Origin: Verrucosispora sp. NA02020 | GTDB taxonomy: Bacteria; Actinomycetota; Actinomycetes; Mycobacteriales; Micromonosporaceae | Assembly (NCBI RefSeq): GCF_013364215.1 | Contig: NZ_CP054923.1 | Coordinates: 1,054,001 to 1,118,000 of the forward strand | DNA length: 64,000 nucleotides | Direction of reading: 5' to 3' | Shown here: positions 63,428 through 64,000 of the stretch, in pieces | How the letters are laid out: the number at the start of each line of letters is the position of its first letter | Numbering within the stretch: the stretch's first letter is position 1 | Translations under genes and position numbers: made by a program | Notes under the pieces: generated by a model | What the model was told of the DNA's origin: nothing | What the model saw: the letters and a program-made list of their open reading frames with translations, nothing else | Database searches by the model: none

Positions 63428-63916
63428 GTGAGCACGGTCGGTGTGATCATGGGTAGCGACTCGGACTGGCCGACCATGAAGGCGGCTGCCGACGTGCTCG
63501 CCGAGTTCGAGGTGTCGTACGAGGTCGAGGTGGTCTCGGCCCACCGCACCCCGGTGAAGATGATCGACTACGGTCGGGCCGCCGCCGGACGGGGCATGAA
63601 GGTGATCATCGCGGGCGCCGGTGGTGCCGCCCACCTGCCCGGCATGATCGCCTCGGTCACGCCGTTGCCGGTGATCGGCGTACCGGTGCCGTTGAAGCAT
63701 CTCGACGGCCTGGACTCGCTGCTGTCCATCGTGCAGATGCCGGCGGGCGTGCCGGTGGCCACGGTGTCGATCGGCAACGCGCGCAACGCGGCGCTGCTCG
63801 CCGTCCGCATCCTGGGCACCGGTGAGCCGGCGTTGCTCGATCGGATGTCGGCGTACCAGGCCGATCTGGAGCAGCTCGTCGCCGAGAAGGACGCGGCCCT
63901 GCGCGCTTCGCTGTAG
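63428..63916 (+). CDS. purE: 5-(carboxyamino)imidazole ribonucleotide mutase (class I PurE)
   Basis: Rearranges N5-CAIR, the product of the adjacent purK, to CAIR. The 162-residue protein is a class I Pur[15 protein letters not shown] (substrate phosphate loop), [10 protein letters not shown] with the catalytic His, [18 protein letters not shown], and [20 protein letters not shown] 63428 follows GAGGGAG by 7 nt. It belongs to the purK-purE operon and is followed 9 nt later by repeat copy 5. Confidence 0.97.
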   Translation: MSTVGVIMGSDSDWPTMKAAADVLAEFEVSYEVEVVSAHRTPVKMIDYGRAAAGRGMKVIIAGAGGAAHLPGMIASVTPLPVIGVPVPLKHLDGLDSLLSIVQMPAGVPVATVSIGNARNAALLAVRILGTGEPALLDRMSAYQADLEQLVAEKDAALRASL

Positions 63917-63925
63917 GCGCATGTA

Positions 63926-63973
63926 AGGAGGGGTCCCCTGCTAACGCCTGGTGCATAGCAGGGGACCCCTCCT
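63926..63973. repeat. Palindromic repeat element, copy 5
   Basis: Perfect 18-bp inverted repeat (63926-63943 with 63956-63973) around acgcctggtgca, 9 nt after the purE stop. This is the most regular copy and best shows the family consensus; its ends taagg/cctaac match copies 1 and 2. Confidence 0.92.
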
Positions 63974-64000
63974 AACAACTCCCACCGGAGCGGATCAGCG

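Overview
The window comes from a high-GC actinobacterium, most likely Micromonospora or a close member of the Micromonosporaceae. The reasons are the very high G+C with strong third-position G/C bias, many GTG starts, a mycothiol S-conjugate amidase (mycothiol is actinobacterial), and two gene blocks in the same order as in Mycobacterium tuberculosis. About 56 protein genes, one tRNA and a 12-codon leader ORF can be supported. No rRNA, phage, insertion sequence, CRISPR array or biosynthetic cluster is visible.

Layout. 1-11.3 kb: a secreted subtilisin cut by the window edge, rmuC, a Gly/Asp/Phe-repeat membrane protein, PEP carboxylase, an S66 (MccF-like) peptidase, a membrane protein and a cyclase-family hydrolase. 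11.4-24.2 kb: mfd, a SurA-like lipoprotein, mazG, a DUF885 metallohydrolase, two small membrane/lipoprotein genes, eno, ftsB/divIC, DUF501, argA-type acetyltransferase and ppx. This matches the Rv1020-Rv1026 block with insertions. 24.3-31.6 kb: dienelactone hydrolase and UDG, a five-gene MoxR/DUF58/DUF4129 operon, and a type II NADH dehydrogenase. 31.6-34.6 kb: a GT-C-like membrane protein, tRNA-Leu(UAA) (the bldA-type tRNA) and a YccA-family protein.

34.7-62.2 kb carries the second mycobacterial block (thiolase, SGNH hydrolase, cbs, metB, greA, DUF4307, mca, small TM protein, DUF255; compare Rv1074c-Rv1084). It is opened up between cbs and metB by about 10 kb of accessory genes: a Tat-exported intradiol dioxygenase flanked by inverted copies of a palindromic repeat, a GNAT enzyme, RNase Z with a structured leader, a complete N-acetylglutaminylglutamine amide (NAGGN) osmolyte operon, msrA, a HIT protein and an AbiE-like toxin/antitoxin pair. 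An amidase and threonine ammonia-lyase sit between metB and greA, and a GGDEF-EAL protein sits before the DUF255 gene. purK and purE end the window.

Three signals cut across the genes. First, a family of about 52-bp palindromic repeats occurs five times between genes; two copies bracket one gene in inverted orientation, and one supplies the stop codon of its neighbour. Second, at least a dozen genes have a TANNNT-like box 6-7 nt before the start codon, the signature of leaderless transcription. Third, several leaders carry structures worth testing: a near-perfect Shine-Dalgarno with a 12-codon ORF and a three-way-junction fold before RNase Z, a Shine-Dalgarno in a hairpin loop before the subtilisin gene, and a leaderless uORF ending 2 nt before mfd.
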